This document shows, piece by piece, positions 32,945-43,900 of a stretch of 64,000 nt of DNA (within the stretch, counting starts at the first letter, position 1; every line of letters starts with the position of its first letter). The notes beneath the pieces are model-generated. The model was not told the origin of the DNA. It did no database searches and was given only the letters and a program-made list of their open reading frames with translations. The position numbers and the translations under genes are program-made. The DNA is from Desulfurispora thermophila DSM 16022 (GTDB taxonomy: Bacteria > Bacillota > Desulfotomaculia > Desulfotomaculales > Desulfurisporaceae): positions 1 through 64,000 of the forward strand of contig NZ_AQWN01000003.1 of NCBI RefSeq assembly GCF_000376385.1. The letters run 5' to 3'.

Positions 32945-34013
32945 AATCCAGCATATTGAACAGGCGCTGGCTCTGCCGGAAGAGACAGGTACGAGCGGTT
33001 TTCAGGATCTGCTCCTGGTGCACAATGCCCTGCCGGAAATGGATCCGGGCGATATTGATCTTTCTTGCACTTTTCTGGGTAAAAAGCTGGCCGCTCCTCT
33101 ATTGATCAACGCCATCACCGGCGGTCATGAAAAAACACTGCCCATTAACAGGGCACTGGCCCGTCTGGCCGCCCGCTGCGGTCTGGCCATTGCGGTGGGC
33201 TCCCAGAAAGCCGCTCTGGAAGATCCGGCGGTTATCGATACCTTTCGCGTGGTGCGGGAGGAAAACCCGACCGGGGTGGTGCTGGCCAATTTGAGCGCTA
33301 CCTGCCAACCAGGGGAGGCGCGGCGGGCGGTGGAAATGCTGGCGGCGGATGGCCTTCAGCTGCACCTCAATGCCGCGCAGGAACTGGCCATGGTGGAAGG
33401 GGAAACCAATTTCGGCCACGTGGCGGATAATATTGCCCGGGTCGCCGGGGAGCTATCCGTGCCGGTGATTGTCAAAGAGGTGGGTTTTGGCCTGTCCAGA
33501 GATGTGGTGCGCCGGCTGTACGCCGGCGGGATCACCCACTTTGACATTGCCGGCCGGGGTGGCACCAACTTTTTGCAAATCGAACTGGCCAGGCGGGGCG
33601 CGGCCTGGCCGGAAATAAGTGACTGGGGCATCCCCACGGCGGCGGCCCTGCTGGAGTGCGTCAACCTGCAGCTACCCGTGACAATCATTGCGTCAGGTGG
33701 TGTGCGTACCTACCTGGATATTGTCAAAGCGCTGGTGGCCGGCGCACAGCTGGTGGGCATGGCCCGCCCGCTGCTCCAGGCCGTCTACAGTTCAGAAGAT
33801 GTTCTGTTCCATTATGTAGATGATCTCCTTCAGGGTATGCGGCGGGTAATGTTTTTGCTTGGTGCGGTAAGCATTGACCGGCTGGCCCGTGTGCCGCTGG
33901 TGATCACCGGTGCCACAGCCCAGTGGCTGGCGGCCCGGGGCGTGGACATAGCGCAGTGGGGTAAAAAAGATATCTTGGCGGAGAAGGAAAAAGTGGATCC
34001 CTGTAGAAAGTAA
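32925..34013 (+). CDS. fni: Type 2 isopentenyl-diphosphate delta-isomerase
   Basis: 362 residues, FMN/NADPH-dependent TIM barrel that interconverts IPP and DMAPP. Motifs: APLLINAITGGHEKTLPINRALA, IAVGSQKAAL, LQLHLNAAQELAMVEGE, VIVKEVGFGLSRD, FDIAGRGGTNFLQIE, and IIASGGVRTYLDIVKALVAGAQLVGMARPLL. TTG start preceded by GGGGGG, within the 3' end of the previous gene, so the two are translationally coupled though functionally unrelated. Confidence 0.95.
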   Translation: MDRQHRKIQHIEQALALPEETGTSGFQDLLLVHNALPEMDPGDIDLSCTFLGKKLAAPLLINAITGGHEKTLPINRALARLAARCGLAIAVGSQKAALEDPAVIDTFRVVREENPTGVVLANLSATCQPGEARRAVEMLAADGLQLHLNAAQELAMVEGETNFGHVADNIARVAGELSVPVIVKEVGFGLSRDVVRRLYAGGITHFDIAGRGGTNFLQIELARRGAAWPEISDWGIPTAAALLECVNLQLPVTIIASGGVRTYLDIVKALVAGAQLVGMARPLLQAVYSSEDVLFHYVDDLLQGMRRVMFLLGAVSIDRLARVPLVITGATAQWLAARGVDIAQWGKKDILAEKEKVDPCRK

Positions 34014-34029
34014 TACATAAAACAAACGC

Positions 34030-34216
34030 ATTGTTCACCAGCAGGTGCTGTCCAGGCTGGACAGAGAATAGGGAACCGGGTGCAAGTCCCGGACGGACCC
34101 GCCACTGTAACCGGGGAGCAAAGCGCCATTTATGCCACTGGTTGTTCTAACCGGGAAGGCGGCGCGGCGCGTTGATCCGGAAGTCAGGAGACCTGCCTGC
34201 CGGTGCAATCCGCTGG
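34030..34216 (+). promoter_or_regulatory. Cobalamin (B12) riboswitch
   Basis: The class hallmarks are clear: GGTGCTGTCCAGGCTGGACAGAGAATAGGGAACCGGGTGCAAGTCCCGG (split here: GGTGC..., AATAGGGAA, CCGGGTGCAAGTCCCGG), then ACGGACCCGCCACTGTAACC (B12-box core GCCACTG), GGGAAGGCGGC, and GTCAGGAGACCTGCCTGCCGG. It is followed by an intrinsic terminator and then cobT, so B12 should end transcription early. Confidence 0.95.
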
Positions 34217-34226
34217 ATGATGGTAA

Positions 34227-34265
34227 AGTCCACGGCTAACTGTAGCCGTGGACTGTTTATTTTTT
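34227..34265 (+). terminator. Riboswitch-linked terminator before cobT
   Basis: AGTCCACGGCTA and TAGCCGTGGACT, 4-base loop, then GTTTATTTTTT. It lies 10 bases past the B12 riboswitch and 44 bases before cobT, the place for an expression platform. Confidence 0.88.
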
Positions 34266-34308
34266 ATCAATCCATAATTATTTAATCTATGCTAGGGAGG
34301 TATTTGTA

Positions 34309-35379
34309 ATGTCGCTGCTAAATGAGACTATCAGTGCCATTGCTCCGCTGGATGCCGGCTGGATGGAAAAGGCCCAGAGCCGGGTGGACAGTTTGATTAA
34401 ACCGCCCGGGAGTCTGGGCCGCCTGGAAGAACTGGCCGTGCAACTGGCCGGCATTACCAGCAGCCTGAGGCCGCCGGTGCAAAACAAAGTGATTGTACTT
34501 ATGGCCGGCGACCATGGTGTGGTGGAAGAAGGCGTCAGCATTGCGCCGCAGGAGGTTACCTACCAGATGCTGAGTGCTTTTGCCGGCGGTGTGGCGGGCG
34601 TAAGTGTTTTCAGCCAGGTGGTGGGCGCCAGGCTGATCATTGTGGACGTGGGCGTCAAAGTGCCGGTGGACATTCCCGGTGTCCTGTCCTGCAAAGTTAA
34701 AAACGGTACTGACAATATTGCGAAAGGTCCGGCTATGAGCCGCCAGGAAGCGGTAGCCGCTCTGGAAGTGGGTATCCGGGTGGCCAGTGAACAGGTGGAT
34801 GCGGGGGCTGATGTGCTGGCCCTGGGCGATATGGGCATTGGCAATACTACTCCCAGCAGTGCCATTCTGGCCTGCCTGGCGGGGCTAACGCCGCAGGAGG
34901 CTACCGGGCGGGGCACTTTTGTCAACGACGAAGTGCTGGCACGCAAGATCGCCGCGGTGGAAAGTGCGCTGCGCATAAATAAGCCCGACCCGGCGGACGG
35001 CCTGGACGTGCTGGCCAAAGTGGGCGGCCTGGAAATCGCCGGTCTGGCCGGAGTGGTGCTGGCGGCAGCGGCGCGCCGCAAACCGGTGCTGGTGGACGGG
35101 TTTATTTCTACCGCCGCCGCCATGATCGCCGCCAAACTGGCGCCGGCCTGCCGTGACTACATGATCCCGGCCCACCTGTCTGGTGAACAGGGACACCGGC
35201 TGATGTTGGAGTACCTGGGCTTAAAACCACTGTTGCAACTGGATATGCGCCTGGGAGAAGGGACGGGGGCCGCGCTGGCCATGCCCCTGCTGGAAGCCGC
35301 CGTGGGGATGCTCACCCGCATGGCCAGCTTCCAGGACGCCGGGGTATCCGATTTGGACAGGGACAAAGCGGCCGGTTAA
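34309..35379 (+). CDS. cobT: Nicotinate-nucleotide-dimethylbenzimidazole phosphoribosyltransferase
   Basis: 356 residues. It makes alpha-ribazole phosphate from a lower-ligand base and nicotinate mononucleotide, for the nucleotide loop of B12. Motifs: DSLIKPPGSLGRLEELAVQLAGI, VLMAGDHGVVEEGVS, AFAGGVAGVSVFSQ, LALGDMGIGNTTPSSAILA, VDGFISTAAAMIAAKL, HLSGEQGHRLMLEYLGLKPLLQLDMRLGEGTGAALAMPLL with the catalytic Glu (GEGTGA). GGGAGGT lies 8 bases before the ATG. A single gene under the B12 riboswitch; no other cob genes are in the window. Confidence 0.95.
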   Translation: MSLLNETISAIAPLDAGWMEKAQSRVDSLIKPPGSLGRLEELAVQLAGITSSLRPPVQNKVIVLMAGDHGVVEEGVSIAPQEVTYQMLSAFAGGVAGVSVFSQVVGARLIIVDVGVKVPVDIPGVLSCKVKNGTDNIAKGPAMSRQEAVAALEVGIRVASEQVDAGADVLALGDMGIGNTTPSSAILACLAGLTPQEATGRGTFVNDEVLARKIAAVESALRINKPDPADGLDVLAKVGGLEIAGLAGVVLAAAARRKPVLVDGFISTAAAMIAAKLAPACRDYMIPAHLSGEQGHRLMLEYLGLKPLLQLDMRLGEGTGAALAMPLLEAAVGMLTRMASFQDAGVSDLDRDKAAG

Positions 35380-35385
35380 ATTAGC

Positions 35386-36192
35386 TTATTTATACCCCCT
35401 GATAAAAGCGCTGACCACGGAGCCGTTTAGTTCCCGCCGCTCGTTTTCGTTCAGATTGGGCAGGATGCTGGCGGCCGCAGGATCGGTGAAATCATAGGTG
35501 CGGGTGATCTGGATGGACACGTCCTTGAATCCGGCCCGCACCATTTTCTCTCTGTACTCATCCTGCTGCAGGGCACCGGCCACACAGCCCGCCCAGGCCA
35601 GCAGATCCTGTTGCACCTGAGGGGGCAGGGGACGGGTGAGCACAATATCGGCCACAGCCAGCCGGCCGCCCGGCTTCAATACCCGGTAGGCTTCCGCCAG
35701 CACCCGGTCTTTATCGGCCGAAAGGTTAATCACGCAGTTGGATATGATGACATCAACACTGTTGTCGGGCAGGGGGATGTCTTCAATATAGCCCTTTAAA
35801 AACTCTACATTTTTAATGCCCGCCCGCTCCTGGTTGGCCCGCGCTGTGGCCAGCATTTCATCGGTCATATCCAGGCCGTAAACCTTGCCCGTAGGCCCCA
35901 CACGCCGGGCCGAGAGCAATACATCCAGGCCGGCCCCGCTACCCAGATCCAGAACCACCTCACCCGGCTGCAGATCGGCCAGCAATGTCGGGTTGCCGCA
36001 TCCAAAGGAAGAGGCAATCAGGTCTTCCGGCAGGCCGGAAATTTCCTCCGGGTTGTACAGATCGGCTGTGATCGGGTCGCATGATTGGCCGTTGCTGCAA
36101 CAGCCAACGGATGCGCTGCTGCAACACCCTTTCTTTTGCTTTATCGCTCCAGCATATTTCTGGCGCACGAAGTTGCGGATGTCTTCCGGCAT
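35386..36192 (-). CDS. arsM: Arsenite methyltransferase
   Basis: 268 residues. SAM-dependent methylation of As(III). SAM motif [21 protein letters not shown], then [14 protein letters not shown]. Conserved cysteines: CC pairs near 23-24 and 31-32, one near 61 (SSFGCGNP), ISNCVINL, and WAGCVAGAL, which match the arsenic-binding set. GGGGGG lies before the ATG at 36192. Downstream of arsR in the same direction, with its own operator (36238-36265), so arsenic-inducible. Confidence 0.92.
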   Translation of the reverse strand: MPEDIRNFVRQKYAGAIKQKKGCCSSASVGCCSNGQSCDPITADLYNPEEISGLPEDLIASSFGCGNPTLLADLQPGEVVLDLGSGAGLDVLLSARRVGPTGKVYGLDMTDEMLATARANQERAGIKNVEFLKGYIEDIPLPDNSVDVIISNCVINLSADKDRVLAEAYRVLKPGGRLAVADIVLTRPLPPQVQQDLLAWAGCVAGALQQDEYREKMVRAGFKDVSIQITRTYDFTDPAAASILPNLNENERRELNGSVVSAFIRGYK

Positions 36193-36237
36193 GAGTTTTC
36201 CCCCCTGGCGAATTTGCATTTGTATATTGTATATATT

Positions 36238-36265
36238 ATATACATCAAAAACATTTGATGTATAT
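36238..36265. promoter_or_regulatory. ArsR operator upstream of arsM
   Basis: Perfect palindrome with 12-base arms ATATACATCAAA/TTTGATGTATAT around AACA. Its core ATCAAAAACATTTGAT matches the site upstream of arsR. Confidence 0.75.
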
Positions 36266-36276
36266 TGCTAAAAAAA

Positions 36277-36591
36277 TTACTCCAGTTGGAAATCTTGCTG
36301 GAGCTGGCGTATGAACTGTTGTAATACGTCCTGGTTCAAATAATAATACTTCCATTTGCCGCTGGGTTGCTCGGTCACCAGGCCGGCTTCCACCAGTTCC
36401 TTCATGTGGTAAGAAACCCGCGACTGGATCATGTTCATTTTAGCCATGATCTCGCAATTGCACAGGCCGGGTAGATTGTTTTCGCCGGCCGGTACGGGAC
36501 AGCAGCTCTGGTCGGTGCGGGCCAAAAGCAATAAAATCTGGTAGCGAATCGGGTCGCTCAAGGCGCGGGCAATTTTCTGGCTGTTCATCAT
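36277..36591 (-). CDS. arsR: ArsR-family repressor
   Basis: 104 residues, winged helix: ARALSDPIRYQILLLLA, then the DNA-recognition part MIQSRVSYHMKELVEAGLVTEQPSGKWKYYYL. Metal-binding cysteines are in SCCPVP and GLCNCEIMAKM, the latter in the position of the ELCVCDL box. It should release DNA on As(III) binding. No clear ribosome site precedes the tandem ATGs; an operator palindrome lies 9 bp upstream, so the mRNA leader is very short or absent. Confidence 0.9.
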   Translation of the reverse strand: MMNSQKIARALSDPIRYQILLLLARTDQSCCPVPAGENNLPGLCNCEIMAKMNMIQSRVSYHMKELVEAGLVTEQPSGKWKYYYLNQDVLQQFIRQLQQDFQLE

Positions 36592-36600
36592 GGCTTGATC

Positions 36601-36620
36601 ATATCAAAAATATTTGATAT
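36601..36620. promoter_or_regulatory. ArsR operator upstream of arsR
   Basis: ATATCAAA/TTTGATAT palindrome around AATA. Shares ATCAAAAAYATTTGAT with the arsM site. Confidence 0.75.
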
Positions 36621-36651
36621 TAGCAAGGATTGGGCGGAATTATTTTTTTGT

Positions 36652-36681
36652 TTGACATCCCCGCTGCTTTTATGGTAACCT
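36652..36681 (+). promoter_or_regulatory. Candidate promoter of the pyr operon
   Basis: TTGACA at 36652-36657 and a weak -10 TAACCT at 36676-36681 (18-base spacer), about 30 bases before the PyrR leader. The -35 is perfect, the -10 poor. Confidence 0.5.
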
Positions 36682-36711
36682 GTAGCAAATGCAAATTTGA
36701 TCCTTTAACAT

Positions 36712-36788
36712 CGGTCCCGTGAGGCCGGTAAGGTTTGACCATGGCGAGGGTAATCTGGGCCTGCTTACCGGCGGTAAGCAGGCTTTTT
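36712..36788 (+). promoter_or_regulatory. PyrR attenuator 1 (leader of pyrR)
   Basis: The PyrR-binding hairpin loop is CGGTCCCGTGAGGCCG (36712-36727). An intrinsic terminator follows: GCCTGCTTACC/GGTAAGCAGGC (36759-36783) and a T-run. With UMP-bound PyrR on the first hairpin, the antiterminator is prevented and transcription stops. Confidence 0.88.
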
Positions 36789-36800
36789 AATTGCAGGTGA

Positions 36801-37361
<561 letters not shown>

Positions 37362-37375
37362 CCCATCCTTTAAAA

Positions 37376-37480
37376 ACGGTCCGGAGAGGCCGGCAAGGAG
37401 GGCGGCGATAGTTTGTTCCTTTTTGCTGGCCTTTAGCTGCCGGGCAGTCGCGGTACTGCCGGTGGCGGGGCTTATTTTTA
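37376..37480 (+). promoter_or_regulatory. PyrR attenuator 2 (between pyrR and pyrB)
   Basis: A second PyrR loop, ACGGTCCGGAGAGGCCGGC (37376-37394), with the same GGTCC..GAGGCC core as attenuator 1. Downstream a hairpin around GGGCAGT/ACTGCC (37443-37460) and GGGGCTTATTTTTA may be its terminator. It would tune the downstream genes separately from pyrR. Confidence 0.75.
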
Positions 37481-37565
37481 TGCCCTTTACAGTTTGCTCG
37501 CGGCGGAAAGATATTGCGCTGCTGTGGCAAGCGTACCGGGAAGTATTGCAAACGAGGTGAAAAAG

Positions 37566-38516
37566 ATGCCTTTAATGAGCAGGCATTTGCTGGGCCTGGA
37601 AAAGATGACCCGGGAAGAAATAGGCCTGGTGCTGGACACTGCCGCTTCCATGAAGGAGATCCTGGGCCGCCCCATTAAAAAGGTACCGGCGCTGCGGGGC
37701 AAGACCGTGATCAACCTTTTTTACGAGGCCAGCACGCGCACCCGCACCTCCTTTGAGCTGGCGGCCAAACATTTGAGTGCCGACAGCGTGAACATCGCCA
37801 CTGCGGCCAGCAGTGTGACCAAAGGCGAGAGCCTGATTGATACGGCGGCCACCCTGCGCGCTCTGGGGGCCGATGCGGTGGTGTTGCGCCATCCCATGGC
37901 CGGTGCGCCCCACCTGCTGGCGCAAAAGGTGGACTGCGCGGTAATCAATGCCGGCGACGGGGCGCACGAGCACCCCACCCAGGCCCTGCTGGATCTGTTT
38001 ACCATCCGGCAAAAAAAGGGGCGGCTGGACGGGCTGACCGTGGTAATCACGGGCGATATCGCCCACAGCCGGGTAGCCCGCTCCAATATCTGGGGGTTGA
38101 GCAAGATGGGCGCCCGGGTACGCTTGTGCGGGCCGGAGACGCTCATGCCGCCCGGCCTGGAAAAACTGCCTGTGGAAAAGTTCCACGACTTTGACCGGGC
38201 CATTGCCGGGGCCGACGTGGTGATGATGCTGCGCCTGCAACTGGAGCGGCAGCAACAGGGCCTGTTCCCGTCCCTGCGGGAATACGCCCGCCTGTACGGG
38301 TTAAACCGGCAAAGGCTCAGCCTGGCCGCGCCGGACGCGCTGGTGATGCACCCCGGTCCCATCAACCGGGGAGTGGAGATAACGGCCGATGTGGCCGATG
38401 GAGTGCAATCCGTGATCAATGAGCAGGTGACCAACGGGGTGGCCGTGCGCATGGCCGTGTTGTACCTGCTGGTAGGAGGAGGTGGCGGCAGTGAAACTGA
38501 TGCTGCGGGGCGGTGA
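37566..38516 (+). CDS. pyrB: Aspartate carbamoyltransferase catalytic subunit
   Basis: 316 residues. Makes carbamoyl-aspartate. Carbamoyl-phosphate site [21 protein letters not shown], then [29 protein letters not shown] and [13 protein letters not shown]. No regulatory pyrI follows. GAGGTG lies 6 bases before the ATG at 37566. Overlaps the start of pyrC by 26 bp. Confidence 0.96.
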   Translation: MPLMSRHLLGLEKMTREEIGLVLDTAASMKEILGRPIKKVPALRGKTVINLFYEASTRTRTSFELAAKHLSADSVNIATAASSVTKGESLIDTAATLRALGADAVVLRHPMAGAPHLLAQKVDCAVINAGDGAHEHPTQALLDLFTIRQKKGRLDGLTVVITGDIAHSRVARSNIWGLSKMGARVRLCGPETLMPPGLEKLPVEKFHDFDRAIAGADVVMMLRLQLERQQQGLFPSLREYARLYGLNRQRLSLAAPDALVMHPGPINRGVEITADVADGVQSVINEQVTNGVAVRMAVLYLLVGGGGGSETDAAGR

Positions 38517-39795
38517 AGTGGTTGACCCCTGGCAAGACCGGGTGACTAGGGCCGACGTGCTGTTGGAGGACGACCGGGTGGCCGCCGTGGGTGAAAAGTT
38601 ACCGGCGCGGGGAGCGCGGGTGCTGGACGTTTCCGGCCAGCTCATTCTGCCCGGCTTGATTGATATGCACGTGCACCTGCGCGAACCGGGATACGAGTAC
38701 AAGGAGGATATCGCTTCGGGCACGGCGGCGGCGGTGCGCGGTGGTTTCACGGCTGTGGCCTGCATGCCCAACACCAACCCGGTGGCCGATAATCTGACCG
38801 TTTTGGAACTGATCAAAGCGCGGGCGCATGAGGCCGGATTGGCCCGCGTTTACCCGGTGGCGGCCATCACCAGGGGCAGCCGGGGGGAAGAACTGGTGGA
38901 GATGGCCGAGCTGGCCGCCGGTGGAGCGGTGGCCTTTTCCGATGACGGGCAGCCGGTGCGTAGCGCGGCGGTGATGCGCCGGGCCTTGCAGTACGCCGGC
39001 ATGCTGGGCCGGCCCATCATTGCCCACTGTGAGGATAAAGATCTGGCGGCCGGGGGAGCCATGCACGAGGGGTACGTGTCCACCCGGCTGGGCCTGAAGG
39101 GTATCCCGGCGGCGGCTGAGGAAGTGATGGTGGCCCGGGATATCATTCTCTGTGAGTTGACGGGATGTCCGCTGCATATCGCCCACGTCAGCACGGCGGG
39201 GTCGGTGCGCTTGATCCGGGAGGCCAAACAACGGGGACTACCCGTGACGGCCGAAGCGGCACCCCACCATTTCGCCCTCACCCACACGGCAGTGGAGGGG
39301 TATGATACGTCTACCAAAGTAAACCCGCCCCTGCGCGCGGAGGAAGATGTGGAGGCTGTACGGCAGGGGCTGGCCGATGGAACCATTGATGCTATAGCCA
39401 CCGACCATGCTCCTCATGCCCGGCATGAGAAGGAAGTGGAGTATGATTTGGCTCCCTTTGGGATGATCGGGCTGGAAACAGCGCTGGCCCTGATCTGGAC
39501 TGAGCTGGTACAGCCGGGCTGGTTGACCATACCGCAGGCTGTGGCCAAAATGTCAGCTGCTCCGGCTCGCATATTGAACATTCCAATCTGCAACTGGCAG
39601 CCCGGCTGTCCGGCCGACATCACGGTTTTCGACCCGGCCGCCCGGTGGGTGGTGGATCCGGACAGCTTTGCCAGCAAAAGCCGCAACACGCCCTTTGCCG
39701 GCCGCCAGCTGCAGGGCCGGGCGGTCATAACCATTGTGGGGGGACGAATAGTTTACAGCGCGGCAGAAGATTGTACCGGTTCGACAGGACGGTAA
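38491..39795 (+). CDS. pyrC: Dihydroorotase
   Basis: 434 residues, type I amidohydrolase. Zinc ligands in [18 protein letters not shown], substrate asparagine in CMPNTNPV, further metal residues in [24 protein letters not shown] and the catalytic Asp in [17 protein letters not shown] at 38491 is 8 bases after GGAGGAGG; GTG at 38482 lies inside that site and is less likely. Cyclises carbamoyl-aspartate to dihydroorotate. Confidence 0.95.
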   Translation: MKLMLRGGEVVDPWQDRVTRADVLLEDDRVAAVGEKLPARGARVLDVSGQLILPGLIDMHVHLREPGYEYKEDIASGTAAAVRGGFTAVACMPNTNPVADNLTVLELIKARAHEAGLARVYPVAAITRGSRGEELVEMAELAAGGAVAFSDDGQPVRSAAVMRRALQYAGMLGRPIIAHCEDKDLAAGGAMHEGYVSTRLGLKGIPAAAEEVMVARDIILCELTGCPLHIAHVSTAGSVRLIREAKQRGLPVTAEAAPHHFALTHTAVEGYDTSTKVNPPLRAEEDVEAVRQGLADGTIDAIATDHAPHARHEKEVEYDLAPFGMIGLETALALIWTELVQPGWLTIPQAVAKMSAAPARILNIPICNWQPGCPADITVFDPAARWVVDPDSFASKSRNTPFAGRQLQGRAVITIVGGRIVYSAAEDCTGSTGR

Positions 39796-39887
39796 CTCCG
39801 GCCGGCTGCATTTATCCAGGGATTTACGGTTATTGAACGCAACAGCAGATTTCAGATATGGCAATGTTCATAAGGGGGAATAGGACA

Positions 39888-40964
39888 ATGCAGGCAATTC
39901 TGGCGCTGGAAGATGGCACGATTTTCACGGGCAAACCTTTTGGAGCGCGTACCACCAAATGGGGCGAAGTGGTTTTCAATACGGGCATGACCGGTTACCA
40001 GGAAATCCTCACCGACCCGTCCTACTGCGGGCAAATTGTGGTGATGACCTACCCGCTGATTGGTAACTACGGCATCAACCGGGAGGATTTTGAAGCGCAC
40101 AAATCCTTTGTGCGCGGTTTTGTGGTGCGGGAGGATTGCGACCTGCCCAGCAACTGGCGGGCCAGCTACAAGATCGGCGATTTTCTGGCCCGGGAAGGAG
40201 TGCCGGGCATTGCCGGCATCGACACCCGGGCGCTGACCAGACACCTGCGCAACTACGGCACCATGCGCGGCGTGATCAGCACCGTGGGGGGCGATGTGGC
40301 CGAGCTGGTGGAGCAGGCCAAAAACTGCCCGCAGCTGACCGGCCAGCAGCTGGTGCCCGAGGTGGCCACAACCGGGACCTTTACCATTCCCGGTTCCGGC
40401 AAGCGGGTGGTGCTGGTTGACCTGGGCTCCAAGCGCAATATCATCCGCTCCCTGCAGGAACGGGGCTGTGAGATTGTGGTGGTGCCGCCACACAGCACGG
40501 CGGAGGAAATTCTGGCCCATAATCCGGACGGTATCCTGCTGTCCAACGGTCCCGGCGACCCGGTGGATGTACCTGAAACCATTGCCACGGTGCGCCAGCT
40601 GCTGGGGAAAAAACCCCTCTTTGGCATCTGCCTGGGGCACCAGGTGCTGGCCCTGGCTCTGGGGGCCAAGACCTACAAAATGAAGTTCGGCCACCGGGGG
40701 GCCAACCACCCGGTGAAGGATCTGGCTACCGGCCGGGTATACATCACTTCACACAACCACGGCTTTTCCGTGGACGAGAGCAGCATGGCCGGGTGTGGTC
40801 TGATGGTTACTCATATCAACCTGAATGACAACACGGTGGAGGGGATGCGTCACGCCAGCCTGCCCGTTTTCTCGGTGCAGTATCACCCCGAGGCGGCGCC
40901 CGGTCCCCACGACTCCACATACATCTTTGACCAGTTCCTGCAGATGATGAACGGGGAGGTTTAA
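39888..40964 (+). CDS. carA: Carbamoyl-phosphate synthase small (glutaminase) subunit
   Basis: 358 residues. N-terminal CPSase small domain (GTIFTGKPFGA...GYQEILTDPSYCGQIV), C-terminal class I glutamine amidotransferase with the nucleophile Cys at about 248 (FGICLGHQVLALALGAKTYKMKFGHRGANHPV) and the His-Glu pair in QYHPEAAPGPHD. Provides ammonia to CarB. AAGGGGG lies 9 bases before the ATG at 39888. 3 bp from carB. Confidence 0.96.
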   Translation: MQAILALEDGTIFTGKPFGARTTKWGEVVFNTGMTGYQEILTDPSYCGQIVVMTYPLIGNYGINREDFEAHKSFVRGFVVREDCDLPSNWRASYKIGDFLAREGVPGIAGIDTRALTRHLRNYGTMRGVISTVGGDVAELVEQAKNCPQLTGQQLVPEVATTGTFTIPGSGKRVVLVDLGSKRNIIRSLQERGCEIVVVPPHSTAEEILAHNPDGILLSNGPGDPVDVPETIATVRQLLGKKPLFGICLGHQVLALALGAKTYKMKFGHRGANHPVKDLATGRVYITSHNHGFSVDESSMAGCGLMVTHINLNDNTVEGMRHASLPVFSVQYHPEAAPGPHDSTYIFDQFLQMMNGEV

Positions 40965-40967
40965 AGC

Positions 40968-43900
40968 ATGCCGCTGCGCCGGGATCTGCGCAAAGTAATG
41001 GTCATTGGCTCGGGGCCCATTGTCATTGGTCAGGCTGCCGAATTCGACTACGCCGGCACACAGGCCTGCCGGGCTCTGCGGGAAGAGGGGCTGGAGGTGG
41101 TGCTGATCAACAGCAACCCGGCCACCATCATGACCGATGGCAATATGGCCGACCGGGTTTACATCGAGCCCATCACGCCCGAGTTTGTCACCCGGGTGAT
41201 TGAGAAGGAGCGCCCGGACGGTCTAGTGCCCGGTCTGGGCGGCCAGGTGGGGCTGAACATGGCCAAACATTTGGCCGAGAGCGGGGTGCTGGAGCAGTTC
41301 GGCGTAGAACTGCTGGGTACGCCCCTGGAGGCCATCCGGCGGGCCGAAGACAGGGAGGGCTTCAAGTCCACCATGCAGAGCATCGGCCAGCCGGTGCCAC
41401 CCAGCGTTGTGGTGGAAAGCGTGGATGAGGCCCTGGAGTTTGCCCGCAGCGTGGGCTACCCGCTGGTGGTGCGCCCGGCTTACACCCTGGGCGGCACCGG
41501 CGGTGGCATGGTCTACAACCGGGAGGAACTGGTGGCCGTGACCAGCCGGGGGCTGAAAGCCAGCCCCATCGGCCAGTGCCTGATTGAATGCAGTGTGGTG
41601 GGTTGGAAGGAAATAGAATTTGAAGTAATGCGCGACAATGCCGACAACTGCATCACTATCTGCGGCATGGAAAACATCGACCCCATGGGCATCCACACGG
41701 GTGACAGCATTGTGGTGGCCCCCATCCAGACGCTCACCGACCAGGAATACCAGATGCTGCGCAGCGCTTCCATAGACATCATCCGCGCCCTGCAGGTGGC
41801 CGGAGGGTGCAATGTGCAGTTTGCTCTGGACCCCAACAGTTTCAATTATTATGTGATCGAGGTCAACCCGCGGGTTTCCCGTTCCTCGGCCCTGGCTTCC
41901 AAGGCCACCGGGTATCCCATTGCCAAAGTGTCGGCCAAAATTGCCGTGGGCCTGAACCTGGATGAGATCAAAAATGCCGTGACGGGTAAAACCTATGCCT
42001 GCTTTGAGCCCGCCCTGGATTATGTGGTGGTAAAATACCCCCGCTGGCCCTTTGACAAGTTCAGCCAGGCCGACCGGTTGCTGGGCACCCAGATGAAGGC
42101 CACCGGCGAGGTGATGGCCATAGACCGCAACCTGGAGGGCGCACTGATGAAGGCTGTGCGCTCACTGGAAATTGGCCGGCCCGGCCTGAAAAGCAGTGAA
42201 CTGCAGGCCCTCAGTCAGGAACAACTGGAGACCGCGCTCCAGCAGGCCGATGACCGGCGGCTGCTGGTGGTGGCCGAAGCACTGCGGCGGGGCATGCTCC
42301 TGGAGCGCATTCAGCGCCTGACGGGCATTGATGCCTTCTTCCTGCGCAAGCTGGCCAATCTGGTGCACATGGAAAGACAAATCACACAGGTCGGGCTGGC
42401 CGGGCTGGATAAAGAGCTCCTGTACCGGGCCAAACAGTGGGGTTTTGCCGATGCCTACCTGGCCGAACTGCTGGGCTGCCGGGAAGAGCAGGTGCGCGAA
42501 CTGCGCTATAGTTATGGAATTCGTCCGGTATATAAAATGGTGGACACCTGCGCGGCCGAGTTTGAGGCCGAGACACCCTATTTTTACTCCTGCTACGATG
42601 GCGAGGACGAGGCCAGGCCCGGAGTGGGCGAGAAAGTGGCCGTGCTGGGCAGTGGTCCCATCCGCATTGGTCAGGGCATTGAGTTTGACTACTGCTGTGT
42701 GCACTCGGTCTGGGCGCTGCGCGAGATGGGTTACGAGGCCATCATAATCAACAATAACCCGGAGACCGTGAGCACAGATTTCGATATTTCCGACCGCCTG
42801 TACTTTGAACCCCTGCTGGCCGAGGACGTGCTGCATGTGCTGGAAAAGGAAAAGCCTCTGGGCGTAATTGTGCAATTTGGCGGCCAGACGCCCATCAACC
42901 TGGCCGGGCGCCTGCAGCAGGCCGGGATCAAGATCCTGGGTTCCTCGGTGGAAAGCATTGACACGGCGGAAGACAGGCAGCGCTTTGACGCCCTGCTGGC
43001 CGAGCTGGACATCCCCCGCCCGCCCGGACGAACGGTTTTCTCCGTGCCCGAGGCGGTGCAGGTGGCGCAGGAAATTGGTTATCCCGTCCTGGTGCGCCCT
43101 TCCTATGTGCTGGGGGGGCGGGCCATGGAAATAGTCTACAACCAGGACGAACTGCTCAATTACATGCAGCATGCGGTGCAGGTCAATCCGCAGCACCCCG
43201 TGCTGGTGGATAAGTACCTGCTGGGCGAGGAGCTGGAAGTGGACGCCATAGCCGACGGGGAGAGCGTGCTCATTCCCGGCATCATGCGCCACATTGAGCG
43301 GGCCGGCGTACACTCGGGCGACAGCATTGCGGTTTACCCGGCCGGCGTGTCTTTCAAGGTACAGCAGCAGATTGTGGACTACACGACCCGGCTGGCCCGG
43401 GCCTTGAATGTGCGCGGCATGATCAACATCCAGTATGTGCTGCACCAGGGCAGCGTCTATGTACTGGAGGTCAACCCGCGGGCCAGCCGCACCGTGCCCT
43501 ATATGAGCAAGATCACCGGCATTCCCATTGTCAACCTGGCCACCCGGGTGATCATGGGGCAGAAACTGGCCGATTTGGGCTATAAGAGTGGCCTGTATCC
43601 CGCGCCGGGGGTATTTGGTATCAAAGCGCCCGTATTCAGCTTTGCCAAGCTGACCCAGGTGGATGTGACGCTGGGGCCGGAAATGAAATCTACCGGTGAG
43701 GTGATGGGGGCGGACAGCAATTACGCCCGGGCCCTGTACAAGGCTCTGGTGGCCTCGGGCAACACCTTCCCGCGCCGGGGGGCCATTCTGGTGACGCTGG
43801 CCGACAAGGACAAACAGGAGGCGCTGCCCCTGGTGCGCTGCCTGGCCGGTATGGGCTTCAAACTGTACGCCACCACGGGTACGGCGCAGTTTTTAAGCGC

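Noticed and set aside
42162-43445. 427-codon frame antisense to carB
   Set aside because: Shadow of a highly biased GC-rich coding sequence; the plus strand encodes unmistakable CarB motifs throughout.
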